Notes: a model not told the origin generated them from the letters alone. A DNA stretch of 64,000 nucleotides from Delphinapterus leucas (GCF_002288925.2 NW_022098076.1:82213423-82277422); one strand, 5' to 3'. Positions 44,056 to 56,079 are shown, counted from the first letter of the stretch. Translations and numbers: made by a program.

Positions 44056-46184
44056 CGCTGCATCCTGGAGCCCACAAAATAACTTCTATGTTGATGCTAT
44101 GTTTGAAAACAGTGGCTCCTTGTCCCTGAAAACAGCCTACATTGCAGCTGCAGCGAGCTCACTCTCCAATCACTTCCTTGAGCTCTGATCATCTGATCAC
44201 TGCCAAATAGCTTGGATGCAGAGATGGGAAAGATTTGATCCACTGAAACTGAACACACTCAGGGATATTAGAGCATTTCGCTCCGAGAGCATTGCTCAGT
44301 TCATTTAAGAGCATGTTTCCTGTTCATTACAGTGATTCTCTTCGATTCTAGTTTCAGAGGTCTGAATAAATATATCTCTCCCTCTCACACACTTAAACAA
44401 ATCACTCTTTTTCACATTAAACAACTGAAAAATTGACTTCACACTAACATTTTTTTTTAAGGCAAATGAGTGTCATACAAAGAATGACATGATTGTTTTC
44501 AAATGTTAAAACTTCCAGAAGTAAACTTTATTAGACACCTTACTAAGTGACTGGGGTTTTACTGATCAGAGCTCATAAGTTCCAGAAATGAAATGGGCTC
44601 ATCTGAAACACGCAGTCCACTGAATCAAAACGATTTATCGAAAGTGTGCACGCACTAACCAAACCCATGTGAGTGACACCGGTGTTCCCCCTGTGATTTC
44701 CTCTCAATAGCATGCTTGTTCCGTTCCCACACATGCAGTTCTGCAGCCTAATACATTTTTATATTTACACAGGCGGCTCGCAGGGCTGAAAATATCTCTA
44801 TTACTGAGGTCAGGCAGGGAGCTCCACCGAGCTGACCTCTTCGAAAAAGCAGCTGTACAGCATTTTCACATCCTATCAATAAGAATTCAAGGCTTCAGGA
44901 AGGACTTTGAGGTCTTTGGTAGTTAAGAGTCTAGTACTCCCTGACTCCTGTGAGACTAGTCACTTAGGAGGGAACCAGAGAGATGCTTACAAGTCACGTG
45001 ACCTGCCTGGAATGGCCTCAAGATCTAATGGTACACCCTAAGAGAACAGGACAGCAGGGGATGCTTGCACCAAAAATATCTTGTGGAAAATAGATTTTGC
45101 TTACAAATGAAGAAACTATGAAATCCCCGGTAGGATTTTTCAATGTCGAGATCTTTCCGTTTAGCTAATCCTTTTGGTGTAACTCTTGGAGATTCAAAAA
45201 TGTTTTCTTTGGTTTCTGGGCTCCGCAGAGCAGAGGGTGTTGCAGGAAGTTTGGAGGTTTGTTTTGCTCTAAGGTGTGCCCCAGTAAAGTGGCTTTCACA
45301 GAAGCATCTAGCAGAAGGCTCAATTAGGCATTAATTGCTCCATAATCTGTCACAACACAGCCTCGTTTTAATTGGTATGTTTGCCAGAGAAGTAAAACAT
45401 TTTTTTTTTTCTTTTAAGAGGTACTGGCTACCAGTAGTTTTTCATCTCCCTATGTTTTGAGCAAACATATTTTAGTGTGGCTGGAAAAAGAAGAAAAAAA
45501 TGCTAATGATGCTGGCAAGTCCCTGAACTCCCTCCGGACCTTTGTCAGAGTGCCCGGGTGCTAATCTAAACCATTTTTTTTACTCCAAACAACTAGGGCA
45601 TTTACAGAAGAGAGGTTACAATTTAGCCTGTCTGGCTTGTGTATTGAATATCTATATAAATGGTGTCCACCACAGGCAAAGCATGGAGTGGGTTTCCATG
45701 ATTATGAATGTGTCTTTTCAAATAGGATTGCTCCTCGGGGCTCCCTGGATGTCGGTGCTCACCCTGTCCACCCACTCCCGTACTCCATGACCTATCACTC
45801 TCCAATCATTCTCTCGGGTTCTGGTCATCTGCTCATGACCGAACAGCTCGAATGCAGCAAGACACTGACTGGAGGTGCTTGAACACTCCAGCAACTCCTG
45901 TGGGGAACAGGAAAGGGAAGGTGGATACCTCAGTTGCACACCATGGGCTTGGCAGGGAAGAGGCAGTTTGATCCCAAATTCCTTTCTAGCCACCTCTCGC
46001 TAAGTCTGGCTAACCTCTAGGGTGGCTTTTGGAGTCAGATGTTTTGGCAGATGACAAAGTCTTGGGGGAAAAAAGCGATGTGCTTTCTAGCTATTAGAGT
46101 CCTGCTTTATTCATCGATCCCTGTTCTGCCTCTGAGGAATTCATCCCTGTTATTGATGGACTGCTATTATGGACAGAGTCTCAA

Positions 46185-46187
<3 letters not shown>
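44056..46187. other. Unclassified, repeat-poor stretch
   Basis: About 2 kb without any recognised interspersed repeat, upstream of the candidate minus-strand exon. It contains a TATAAAAA on the minus strand near 44757-44764 and several CpGs around 44620-44700. Open frames on both strands at 45540-46000 overlap each other and are not convincing. Confidence 0.35.
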
Positions 46188-46226
<39 letters not shown>

Positions 46227-46230
46227 CTCT
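46188..46230 (+). repeat. (CT)n microsatellite
   Basis: About 20 CT units, interrupted once by CG near the right end (CTCGCTCTCT). An open frame crossing it is an artefact. Confidence 0.95.
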
Positions 46231-47484
46231 CAACTTCCATCATCAAGGAAAGGCAACCTCCAAGAATTAGTTTCTTGTGAATTCATTACACACTACAGTT
46301 ACCCAATGGACAAGAGACCGGAAGGATGAAAATCAGAGAATAATAGCTGGACATACAGTCCAGCGTTTTATGAAAATTTTCAAACGTGCAGCAAAACTGC
46401 AAGAAAGGGATCGGATTCTGAGCTCTAAGTTTGAAATAGTAAATTAAGCTGGAGGTGCGGTAGGGTGGGGGAAGAGACAGAAATCAACCCACAGACATAG
46501 GGACCTTTTTTCCCTCACATTTGGCATAGATGTTGACACACAGGAAATAGTAAAAAAGGAAGAATCAACTCCCCACAGGTGTCTGCCATTTTCTTTGAAG
46601 TACTAATAAAATGAATCATTAATTTGGCCTTCAAGCATTAAATGTGCACCGAACACTATTGCTGACAGCAGTACGTTATCTTAGAAAACATACACTCAGA
46701 GGCAAGTACTGTAATTGAGAAATGAAGTACATATGTTTCCTTCCCTTCTTTCCAAAGTCCAAGTGAAATGACAACAGAGCGGCATAGAAGGGAATATATT
46801 AATGACAGTGGGAAAGTTGGGGGCGGGATGGATCTTCGAGCAGATGAGTTTTCAGAGTTTCTCTGAAAGATGAAAAGTGAATATGGTCACATTGATCAAT
46901 AACCAAAAATGAAGGATGAATAACAACTTCCAGGGCGGGAGAAGGCCGTGCAAAGAGGAGCCACAGTTTTCAACAGAGCCCTGGAGGGGCCCTCCAAGCT
47001 CGAGGAAAGTAGGCACTGGGTGTGAGAGAGTAGCTAGTGGACCCTACCCCTCACCCCAGCAGACAGAACTTTAGAGCACAGTAGCTCTCTGCAGAAGGAC
47101 AAATGATTCCAGAATAAGTAGCCCAGGTGTCAGCTCCCCTTGGCCGGTGGAGGCGGGCATGTCTACAGCCTGCCCGCCTGGCTCACACACACTCTGAAGA
47201 AAAGATGGCAATGGGCACACCTGTCAGTTTGAGAGCTGAGAGTCAGGTATCAGTCTGAACCTAGTGAAGAAGGGGGCCTCTAGGACTTTTCTCCCTGTTC
47301 CCAGAGCTGGAGGGCAGAGCACTCAGGCTACCGAAACTAAGTAGAACCCTCCTTATATTTGGATTTATTCATAGAGGAACTGACAGTGTATGTACTGAGC
47401 CACATGGTTCAAGTCTAACTGATCCCGGTGGCATCCTGGAGGAAGAGGCGGCAGCAGAAGGCAGTAGAAAGGCTCCCAGTGAGC
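46231..47484. other. Unclassified stretch
   Basis: GC content rises after about 46900. No recognised gene or repeat, although 46850-46990 has the texture of an old LINE. Confidence 0.35.
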
Positions 47485-47644
47485 TGCAGAATCAGACACA
47501 CTCCTGCTCAGTCGAGGCTCTGCCACCCATAAGCTGTGTGATCTCGAGCAAGTCGTTTAACCTCTCTGAGCCTTGAGAGTATCCGCTGTAACATGGAGAT
47601 AATCCTTTACACCTGTCAGGATGTCGGCGGGAGGAGAGGACCTG
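47485..47644 (+). repeat. MIR SINE fragment
   Basis: 'ggctctgccacccataagct', 'gtgtgatctcgagcaagtcg', 'tttaacctctctgagccttg', 'gtaacatggagataatcct' follow MIR order well. The 3' end is cut by the following SINE. Confidence 0.8.
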
Positions 47645-47661
47645 AAAAGACCGGTACAGAG

Positions 47662-47859
47662 GGACTTCCCCATGACGCAGTGGTTAAGACTCTGCGCTCC
47701 CAAAGCAGGGGGCCTGGGTTCGATCCCTGCTCAGGGAACTAGATCCCACATGCACGCTGCAACTACGAGTTCGCTATGCCACAACTAAGGAGCCGGCGAG
47801 CTGCAACTAAGGAGCCTGCCTGCCGCAATTAAGACCCGGTGCAACCAAATAAATAAATA
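47662..47859 (+). mobile_element. CHR-1-type SINE, older variant
   Basis: Head 'gggacttccccatgacgcag', 'ggttaagactctgcgctccc', B box 'gggttcgatccctgc', then a body with 'gctgcaactaaggagcc' repeated twice and an (AAAT)n tail. It has a different body from the other two CHR-1-type copies. AAAAGACCGGTACAGAG (47645-47661) and a 2-mismatch copy ending near 47876 form the target-site duplication. Confidence 0.9.
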
Positions 47860-47876
47860 AAAAGACCAATAGAGAG

Positions 47877-47949
47877 CCTGGCCCGTAATCATCATTCACT
47901 GAGCAAGTGTGAGACTACCTGTGCTGATGGGGAGGGTGAAAGCTCGGTC
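47877..47949. other. Short unclassified interval
   Basis: Nothing recognised. Confidence 0.35.
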
Positions 47950-48215
47950 TCCTCCCCAAAGCCTCCAGGTTCGGCTTAAACATGACACTGCCCCCTAGAA
48001 GCCTCCCCTGACAGACCTCGTCTCACAGCCCGAGGTAATCAGGAAGCGCAGTCCTATCACTGCACCCTGTGGGCTTCTTTCCTAACACATAAGCTGAAAT
48101 TACATTCCGATGGATTTCACTTTTAAGAGCTGTCGTCCCCTCTCTGTAAGAGCTGGGATTGTGCTTCGTTCACTATAGGCCCTGTGTAACCATGCAGTAG
48201 ATGCTCAGTGAATAA
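47950..48215 (+). repeat. L2 LINE 3' portion
   Basis: 'agaagcctcccctgacagac', 'ctctctgtaagagctgggat', 'gtgcttcgttcactatagg' and 'agtagatgctcagtgaataa' are L2 3'-end blocks in sense order, ending in an ATA-rich tail. Confidence 0.8.
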
Positions 48216-48239
48216 TAATAATAACAATAATGAAACTTA

Positions 48240-48480
48240 TAATACAGCAAGCCCTTCCATAGCACTTCTTATGTGCCAGGCACAGTTCTACTTAATATTT
48301 ACACATACTGATTCATTTACATCTCCATTATGAGGTCGTGCTCTGATCACCCCCATTTTACAGTTGAGGAAACCGAGGCACAGAGAAATTAAGTGACTTC
48401 CTCCTAGACTCACAGCTATTTAAGTGGCAGAGCCAGAATTTGAATTGAGCTGGTGTGGCCACAGGGTCTGAGCTTTTTAA
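48240..48480 (-). repeat. MIR SINE, nearly full length, reverse orientation
   Basis: 'cttatgtgccaggcacagtt', 'attatgaggtcgtgctctga', 'cccattttacagttgaggaa', 'accgaggcacagagaaatta', 'aagtggcagagccagaattt'. One of the clearest MIR copies. Confidence 0.88.
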
Positions 48481-49472
48481 AACCAATTCTGAAAGCCAAA
48501 TATATGCCAAGTAAACCTTTTATCTTCCAAAGGTGGATTTATACCAGGAAAACATTTGGCAAATGGCAAAGTGTAGGGATGCAACCCCGGAATATCCCCT
48601 GTGAGAGCCGGTCTGTCCTTCAGAGGAAAATTTGTGATGTTTCCTTGGATCACAGTTTCAGAAGGCAGCTAGTAGTGTTAGCAAGCTGTTTGGGGTGATA
48701 ATTTAAATTTCATTTGAAAATGTAATGAATTTGATAAGATAATTTTTAAAAAGATGTGCTGTGTTCACTATGTGAAGCATTCATTGGCAGAAATGACTCA
48801 CCTGTCGAAACTGGCTCTAAAAGCACACAGTTTGAATACGGAATCGTGATTGGCTTGCTTTGTGACTCCTTGATGCAACATCTGTCCTTACATACAAAGA
48901 TGCTGGTTAACACCGAAATGCCCCAAGAGGCTACTTTGGGTCCAACAAGAATGAAGCCATCACCCTAGGACACCCTTTGAGCCTGGACATGGCTCCAGGA
49001 AGAAGCCTGCTGCCACTCCCCCTGGAATCCATTGGAAGCTGACAGCCTGAACACCTTGCTGTTCACAGGGAACCAGCCACCTGCTTTTCTGGGCCAGCAT
49101 GAGAATTTGGTGGGGACTATGAAATTGGTGGAGTGGAACTGCCCCCAGTCTTTGTTGCCCCCTCCTTCACCACCAGCACTATTCTATACAGAGTTGTGTG
49201 ATGGAAAGAAACTGGAGATCAAGGTAGAAACTTCCATCCACTTCTTTAAGTTGGAGCACATCCTTTCCATGGGAACTCAGTGCTTCGTGGAGTGAATCAA
49301 TCAATCAATATGTAACGAAAACAAACTCCCCCTCTTCTTCCTCATCATTATCACCCTCAAGGTCTGAATCCTGCTGGGCTGCTTTGTAAATTTTCCAGAG
49401 GCTCAGCAATTGTTCCCAAGTGAAAGTGACCCCAAAGGAGGAGAACTCTCATAGATTAAAAGCAACTGGGGC
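48481..49472. other. Unclassified stretch
   Basis: Unique sequence with several plus-strand frames of 60-90 codons (48453-49295), none protein-like. (AATC)n near 49297-49310. Confidence 0.35.
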
Positions 49473-49685
49473 GGGCTTCCCTGGTGGCGCAGCGGTTGAG
49501 AGTCCGCCTGCTGATGCAGGGGACACGGGTTCGTGCCCCGGTCCGGGAAGATCCCACATGCCGCGGAGCATCTGGGCCCGTGAGCCATGGCCTCTGAGCC
49601 TGCACGTCCGGAGCCTGTGCTCTGCAACGGGAGAGGCCACAGCAGTGAGAGGCCCGCGTACCGCAAAAAAAAAAAAAAAAAAAAA
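49473..49685 (+). mobile_element. CHR-2 SINE
   Basis: Full length, with a pure A tail of 21 (49665-49685). 'AAGCAACTGGGGC' precedes the head and 'AAGCAGCTGGGGC' follows the tail: a target-site duplication with one change. Long pure tail and low divergence suggest a young copy. Confidence 0.97.
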
Positions 49686-49697
49686 GCAGCTGGGGCT

Positions 49698-50449
49698 TTA
49701 ACCCCAAGCTGAGTAAAACCAGGTCACAGACCTGGCCACTTTCCCAGGGCAGGGATTAGAATGAATCTTTTAACTTGTCTATTTCCAGATGGGTAAGTCC
49801 CCTCAGGTATATAAACTCAATTAAATGGATAGGAGGGAGTCGATCAGTGCTTTCTTAGCTAAAAAGTGGAAAATACAACCCAGCGAAGTGATTCTCCCTG
49901 AGGCCCAGTGGCTCTTTATCAACTTGCATCTTTGCCTCTCCTGGTGCTACTTCTACTCAAGAGCTTGGGACTTGTTTATTTTGATAGTAACCATGACCTC
50001 TTTTTCCCCATCTGTGATTTGTAAAGTTCTCTTCTTTCAGCTTTTCTCTCTTCATTTTCACTTAATTATAGTGGCCTCCTCTTTACAGGCATCTTTCGCA
50101 CACGCCGACATTTATTGAGTTGTACAATTAATTAATCACTTTGGAAACAGGCAGACTGTTCGTTCATTTAAGAAATCCAGGTGCTACTGCCAAGCTCTTC
50201 TTTGTCTTCATTTCCCTCCTTTTGGCACCAGTCCGGCTTAAAAGCAGAGTACTCTTTGGTTGGTACATTTAGATGCATCAGAAAATTATCCTTCATCCCT
50301 CTCTGGGGTGGCTTCCTCCTCAGCAGCCTCCTGCAGAATGTGTGGATAACGTCAATGTTCCATTAATATCATACCTTACATTTCTCAGGCTTCTATGTTT
50401 GACTGAACTCTTGTCAGGTCAGAATAAATCTTTCTTATTCTTAGTAGAA
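49698..50449. other. Unclassified stretch
   Basis: Unique. A plus-strand frame of 97 codons at 49825-50118 is hydrophobic but has no recognised motif. Confidence 0.35.
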
Positions 50450-50680
50450 GATGGTATAGTGTTGCAGTAAGACAAAGGCTCAGGAAGCAGACTGCCAAAT
50501 TTAAATCCCTGTTGAGATACTTGCTACCTTTGTGACTTAAAGCAAACATTTTAAACCTCAGTTTCCTCATCTGTTAAATGAATGAGTACTCAGGAGGATC
50601 TAATGGCCATGTCAGTGCCTGGCACAGTGCCAGACTCATGGTAAGTAAGTATTCAATACATGCGAGTTAGTTATTACTAG
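50450..50680 (+). repeat. MIR SINE, nearly full length
   Basis: 'agtgttgcagtaagacaaag' at the head, 'aacctcagtttcctcatctg' in the core, and 'gtgcctggcacagtgccag' and 'taagtattcaataca' at the 3' end. Confidence 0.85.
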
Positions 50681-51399
50681 AAGAGAGAAGATATAAGGAT
50701 TTCAAACATTGCTTGCTTTTTCCCTGTCCCTTTTACAAGTGGTATTTTTAAAAAATCTCTGGACTCTTCCTTGTTGAGTAACACACGATGTTCCCTGTGT
50801 GATGGAGGAACGAGGGTATTGGGCATGCCTCCTCCGTGCTTTGAAGTTAGCTCCCATGGTAACATGAGACAAGTTCCATAACCCCTTCCCAGTGCTTTTC
50901 CATGAATAAACACATTTGAAATAATATAATAATACCTCACTTACCCAGAGGGCACTCATTTTGCAACCTCAACTATTCTGATCACAGCCAAGCCCCGGGA
51001 AGCAAGAGAAACAGCCTCTGCAGGGCCAGAAAGAGACAGCACCCGATTCATTAATCTGGGAAGGTTACAGGAGTGGTTTAGAGGAGGGGGTCTTTGTACA
51101 TTTACCATTTACAGCCACCTTAGACAGGATTCCAAAGAGGCTGCTGAACTAAGCTTGCAACAGCCTTTGACCAGAAGCACTATAATTCTGACTTGCCTTG
51201 GTCCGGTGGGAACAGGGCCGAGCCACTTAGAACTGGAAGGATGTCCCTGTTGAGGAATGGAGTGCTGACAGCCTCTAGCTTCTTCAGAGGGTTGCGGTGG
51301 CCCCAGCAATTAAACCAGCGGGCTACCGGGACCCACGCTACTAGATGGGGGTGCGGACTGTGTATCTGGGACAGAGATGAGGGCTCATGGTTCTAGCTT
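50681..51399. other. Unclassified stretch with a CpG-richer patch
   Basis: 51190-51360 is GC-rich with about eight CpGs ('tggtccggtggga', 'gggctaccgggaccc'). Small frames on both strands are not recognised. Confidence 0.35.
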
Positions 51400-51545
51400 G
51401 GTACCTGGGAAGTGATTCGAGGTTTGAATCCTCTGAACCTTATTTTCCTCAATTCTACAACGGAACTACGATGACCTCTTTTGCAGAGTTATTAGAACAA
51501 AAGACATGCTATGTAGGAAACACTGGCATAGATGGCAGATTTTAT
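51400..51545 (+). repeat. Probable MIR fragment
   Basis: 'gattcgaggtttgaatcctc', 'gaaccttattttcctcaatt' and 'gcagagttattagaacaaaa' are MIR-like but strongly diverged. Confidence 0.45.
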
Positions 51546-52699
51546 CACTCTTTTACCTGCATTATTAATAAAACTATTATGTTTATTATCATTATTATTC
51601 CAAGAAAGTGCCAAAGAGGGTAAGTAACAGTCCTGTAAGTCAAGGTTCAACGCTAATACAGTCACATGTAAACACACAAACATAAGAGAGAGCCTTGGCA
51701 CTAGAATGAATTGGCAAGGTCAAGAGTGAGGTGAGGCAGGAAGCGTCCTTGGCTCCTTTACACCACCTAGTTGCCTGAGTCCAACTAACTTAAAGGTACA
51801 AGCACCCACAAAAGGAAGGGCTGACAAAATAGACTGACAAAAGTAAAGGAAATCAGTATCCCTAGCATCTGGGACTATAAACATCATAAAGGTCGTAAAC
51901 TGTACAGTGTTCTAGTCCAGGGCAATAATGAGAGCTCACGATAATGACACTGATGCATCAGGAAAAGTCAAATTATGTCCAGGGGCGACAGCTTCAGAAG
52001 GAAGAGAAACCTGTGAAACATTCGAGATAAACTTCCACCAGAGACTGTTTTTAGTTTTTAAAAGTTTATGATTAAATGGGGTCAATTTTGTGATCTTCAC
52101 AAGTTAGCTATGTAAAAAATGTTCTCAGCTGAGGCTGGATCAATGAGCTATTAACTGTACTTTCAGTACTTGTTCTATTTTATTTTCTGTGTTCATTTCT
52201 TACCCCTTTGAATTGTGGCCGGAATTAGCCACCCACGTCCTAAACATTCCAAGTTAAACCTCATTTATAATAAATCATGAATTGCTTTCCAAACATGAAA
52301 ATGGCAGTCTTTTAAGTCATTTACAAATGTGCTTTCCAAACCAATTCAAGAGCTGAAAAGGATCGTGTCAACCTGAGCAAATCTCAACTCTGCATTCTTT
52401 GCCAGGACTCAGGGGAGCAGCCCAACATATAATTTTAGAATTGGTGCAAAGCACCCAGCTCAGGCTGTTGAAAGGAAAGGAGGACAAAGCAAGGTTTAAA
52501 CCCAGTAGGAGAAGGAGGGGCGGAGCTATATTCAAAAGATTAACTTGATAAGATAATGTTCAGCTTCTCTTTAAACCCTAAACTACAGGATGTGGATTCT
52601 TCAAGTTTGTGTTCCTATTATCTCTGGTTGCTGCTACTGACAAATGAAGCTACTGCAGTTCTGCAGGGTGACTTGGGTACCCTGCATTCCAGTGGGATG
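51546..52699. other. Unclassified stretch
   Basis: Unique AT-rich sequence; nothing recognised. Confidence 0.35.
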
Positions 52700-52862
52700 T
52701 GATGGCCACAGCAGTGGATGGGGTTTGGGCTCCAACACTAATTAAGACTTCAGACAGTCCTTGTTACTTCTCTCTCTCTGGATCTAAGTTTGCTTGTCCA
52801 TAAAGTTAGAGAGTTAGAATAGATAAGCTCAGGTTCCTTCTAGGTCTAGGGTCTAAAAGCTT
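52700..52862 (+). repeat. Probable MIR-family fragment
   Basis: 'ggtttgggctccaacactaa', 'ttacttctctctctctggat', 'gtttgcttgtccataaagtt' and 'ccttctaggtctagggtcta' follow the order of a MIR-like SINE. Confidence 0.5.
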
Positions 52863-53279
52863 TCTCCAACTGCGGATTCACAAAGACCAATAACACATGT
52901 CTGGGCTTTGGGGTCAGTCACATGTAAACATACAAACAAAAGAGGGGGAGATAGAAAAAGTTGTTGCTGGTATCTCCCACATTCCCCCTGCCAATATTTT
53001 TTTTAAAGGCTACAGTGACTCACAAACAATGTTGAAAAAGAGGTAAAAGCACTCTGAAGAGTGAGGGGGAAGAGGAAAACATTGGAACTGATGTAGTGGA
53101 TGGGGGTCCAACTAAATCCATTTCCTTTTTTTGGTGATCAAGTCGTTTGCCAAGTCAGAAGCCAGCAGGACTTTATCCTACCTGCTCCCTTCCCTGATCC
53201 AGCCCAATAGCCAGAATCTTCACCACAATGCGCTCTAATAGGTACACAGCAACACCCTATGGAGTGGAAGCAGGATGAT
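52863..53279. other. Unclassified stretch
   Basis: Unique; nothing recognised. Confidence 0.35.
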
Positions 53280-53770
53280 GGTACGGTAACGGTTAAGACT
53301 CGTTGGCTTTCCTCCAGAGGTTGATCCTTTTGGTGTCCCACAGATCTGAGCTTGTCACTACCTGTATTTGTGACCCTGAGCAAACAACCTTTTTTTTTTT
53401 TTTTTTTTTTTTTTGCGGTACGCAGACCTCTCACTGTCATGGCCTTTCCCATTGCGGAGCACAGGCTCCGGACGCGCAGGCTCAGCGGCCATGGCTCACG
53501 GGCCCAGCCGCTCCGCGGCATGTGGGATCTTCCTGGACCGGGGCACGAACCCGCGTCCCCTGCATCGGCAGGCGGACATTAAACCACTGCGCCACCAGGG
53601 AAGCCCTGAGCAAACAACCTTTTGATCTTCGTTTCCATTGCAGTGAAATGGGGGTGATGACAGTGTACCCCTACCTTATACGATGAGAAGGAGTAACTGA
53701 GATAATCCAAATGAAGTACTTAACACGCTCAACACCGTGCCCGGGACGGAGTAAGGACTCAATAAATAGA
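53280..53770 (+). repeat. MIR SINE split by a CHR-2 SINE
   Basis: The left part (53280-53394) has 'gtaacggttaagactcgttg' and 'cactacctgtatttgtgacc'. The right part (from 53604) has 'gaaatgggggtgatgacagt', 'gagaaggagtaactgagata' and 'gtgcccgggacggagtaagg'. Joined over the SINE they form one collinear MIR. Confidence 0.75.
53395..53603 (-). mobile_element. CHR-2 SINE inserted in a MIR, with 20-bp target-site duplication
   Basis: Reverse orientation: T run (to 53414), 'gcggtacgcagacctctcac', ending 'cactgcgccaccagggaag'. CCCTGAGCAAACAACCTTT occurs at 53374-53392 and again at 53604-53623 region, exact, within the MIR sequence. A complete retroposition event with unusually long, perfect duplications. 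Confidence 0.97.
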
Positions 53771-54089
53771 GAGCCTTTGCTATTTATGAACTCAACTCGG
53801 GGACTTTCTGAGTTGACAGCTACACACCCAGTGAGGCAGTGTGCCTCTCACTGCTGGGCGACATTAGGAGTCATGGAGAAACAGAAAACCTCCCCTAGTA
53901 GGAGAAATTTCTAGGCTCCCAGCATTTTAGAAGAGAAGAATGCAAGACAGAATACAGGATGTTAATGTTTACCCTTTAGGCAAAGTATTGTCATCCTGTT
54001 TTCTATTCAGGACCAGAAAGGAACAGGAGGAAGACACATTTCAGGGAACTGAATTCTGACTACGGGAAAGTCTCTCCCTCCCTCCCCTT
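53771..54089. other. Unclassified stretch
   Basis: Nothing recognised. Confidence 0.35.
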
Positions 54090-54330
54090 CGCCCACTATG
54101 ACCCCTACCCAAGGAGGACACAGGAGCCCTGCCCTGCACTGAGGAGGGGGCTACAAAAGCCCTGCCCAGCCTGTGGCCAGCTTAACATCAGCCTAGACTA
54201 CACAGTCCTTATTGGAGCCGGAAGCAGCCCAGCAGGTGGCCGAGCTGCCAGCGAACAAAGCTGCAGAGCCAATGGCGATTTTCCTCAGGGCTGCTGGATT
54301 CTGTGAGGCTGAGCTCCCAGCCTCCACGCT
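54090..54330. other. GC-rich unclassified segment
   Basis: Noticeably GC-richer than its surroundings, with a CCAAT-type motif ('gagccaatggcg', near 54266), a TATA-poor context and several GCCC/CAGC repeats. It is not a repeat I know. It could be an exon or promoter of a non-coding transcript, but no splice or coding evidence is decisive. Confidence 0.2.
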
Positions 54331-54710
54331 GCTATGCTTCTACTCTGAAAAACCCTGAAACCTGGCCATACAAGGATTTCCCAAATTCAACTGCCTGTGC
54401 CCTTAGGTCTTTAGAAGTATATGTGTGATCAGGATAGGATTCTATTACATTCCTCAAAGGCAATGCCAGATATCTCAGTGCAAATCTTAATAAAGATTTA
54501 ATGTGCACCCAACCAAGGGATGAAGAGAACAAATTTCCGATGAACATATTTTGGCTTTTAAAGTAGTCTATCACTACACATCTATGAATAAGGACGTAGC
54601 GTTTCAGATCACTTTGTAATTCATTTAATATATCAAATTTATTTGGAAAGGACTAGCCTAACAATTTATATTATGACCACCTTTGTAGGAGGTAATGGGG
54701 CTATAAGCTT
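54331..54710. other. Unclassified stretch
   Basis: A minus-strand frame of 80 codons (54332-54574) has no recognised motif. Confidence 0.35.
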
Positions 54711-54722
54711 AAGAAGCAAGTT

Positions 54723-54926
54723 TAGGGCTTCCCTGGTGGCGCAGTGGTTGAGAGTCCGCCTGCCGATGCAGGGGACACGGGTTCGTGCCCCGGTCCGGGA
54801 AGATCCCACGTGCCGCGGAGCGGCTGGGCCCGTGAGCCATGGCCGCTGTGCCTGCGCGTCCGGAGCCTGTGCTCCGCAATAGGAGAGGCCATAACAGCGA
54901 GAGGCCCGCGTACCGCAAAAAAAAAA
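54723..54926 (+). mobile_element. CHR-2 SINE
   Basis: Full length and close to the apparent family consensus. AAGAAGCAAGTT is exactly duplicated at 54711-54722 and 54927-54938. The tail is a run of about 12 A. Confidence 0.97.
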
Positions 54927-54944
54927 AAGAAGCAAGTTGAACCT

Positions 54945-55170
54945 TGTCATCAGAGGCAGTACTGTCTAGTAGATGTGCTGGGCATGGAGGACTCTGCAGA
55001 ACTCCAGCCTGGTTTTGAAAGTCAGGTCTGTGTCTTCCTAGCTTGAAAATCTTCAGCAACTCACGTGACTCTTCCTCACTTTCAGACCCACCTCAGAGGA
55101 CTGCTGTGAGAATTAATAGAGATAATGCATGTAAAAGTACATACGTGATATGTTAACAGCTGTTTTGGAA
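54945..55170 (+). repeat. MIR SINE
   Basis: 'tcagaggcagtactgtctag', 'cagcctggttttgaaagtca', 'gcaactcacgtgactcttcc' and 'aggactgctgtgagaattaa' then 'gataatgcatgtaaaagta' follow MIR order. Confidence 0.7.
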
Positions 55171-56079
55171 CGGTGCTGCAAGGTCCCATCACCTGGTACT
55201 GATGTACAGCCGTGGTTTCAGATTTCTACCTATTTCCGTGCAAAGGCGGACCTACCCACCTGTGACAAACTCTGGATGAGATGGTGTGTGGTCAGGAGGG
55301 CCCTTGGATACTACTTTTAGTTATGACAGGAAGTGGGTGTTGGTATAGCGGTGATGAAAACATGGTTAACTGTGTGAATCTTAGTAAATTCATCATTTTC
55401 AGGATGTGGAAAGTGACCATGGCTGCATTTTAAAGTTTTTTTGTGTTTTTTTCTTTTTTCAGGAAAAGGTATTGCATATGAGGGAAGGTTTTTAAGTATG
55501 CATTGCTCACACCTGTGGCCATCAACTCGCTTTAGCATGAAAAGGACACTAATGATTTTCAAAATTCAATTTTGACAGAAACCAAGTCTGTTTAGATGAG
55601 GTGCACTTGTACGTGGCGTAGTTGTTCTTAGGCCTTTTAGCCAGTTTTGTGATTGATACTGTTTGTTTCACTGGAATTGATTGTGGGATAATTTGGGTCA
55701 ATGGGTAAGTTGTCCAAAATAAAAGACTGGGCCATTACTTGGCTTAGCCATTTCTCCTTCAATAAAATTCTTGCTCAAGTCTTTTGTACCAAACTGCTCA
55801 CATCTTCCAGCCCTTAAAATAAATTTCTCTTAAGTCTTCTACCCACTCCAGCAAGCACCCCATCTCTCTCCTCTCCATTCCAGCCCCACATGGTAAAAGC
55901 TCACGTTATAGCTGGGGGTCAGACGCAGTGGGACCTGGTGGTCACCAGGGGTGGGGATGGGGGCGAAAGAGGATAAGCTGCCCAGTGCGACACAGAATAT
56001 CAGAACTAAATCAGCAGCAAATAAATCCTAAAGACGAGGCATCCGTCAAAACTTAAGGGGACCGGTAAACATGAATCAG
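55171..56079. other. Unclassified stretch
   Basis: Unique; nothing recognised. Confidence 0.35.

Noticed and set aside
46039..46329. Frame containing a Leu-Ser repeat peptide
   Set aside because: The peptide repeat is just the (CT)n microsatellite in translation.
54090..54330. CpG-island promoter at the GC-rich segment
   Set aside because: GC-rich, but CpG is not abundant enough for an island by eye, and no exon or open frame follows. Kept only as an unclassified segment.
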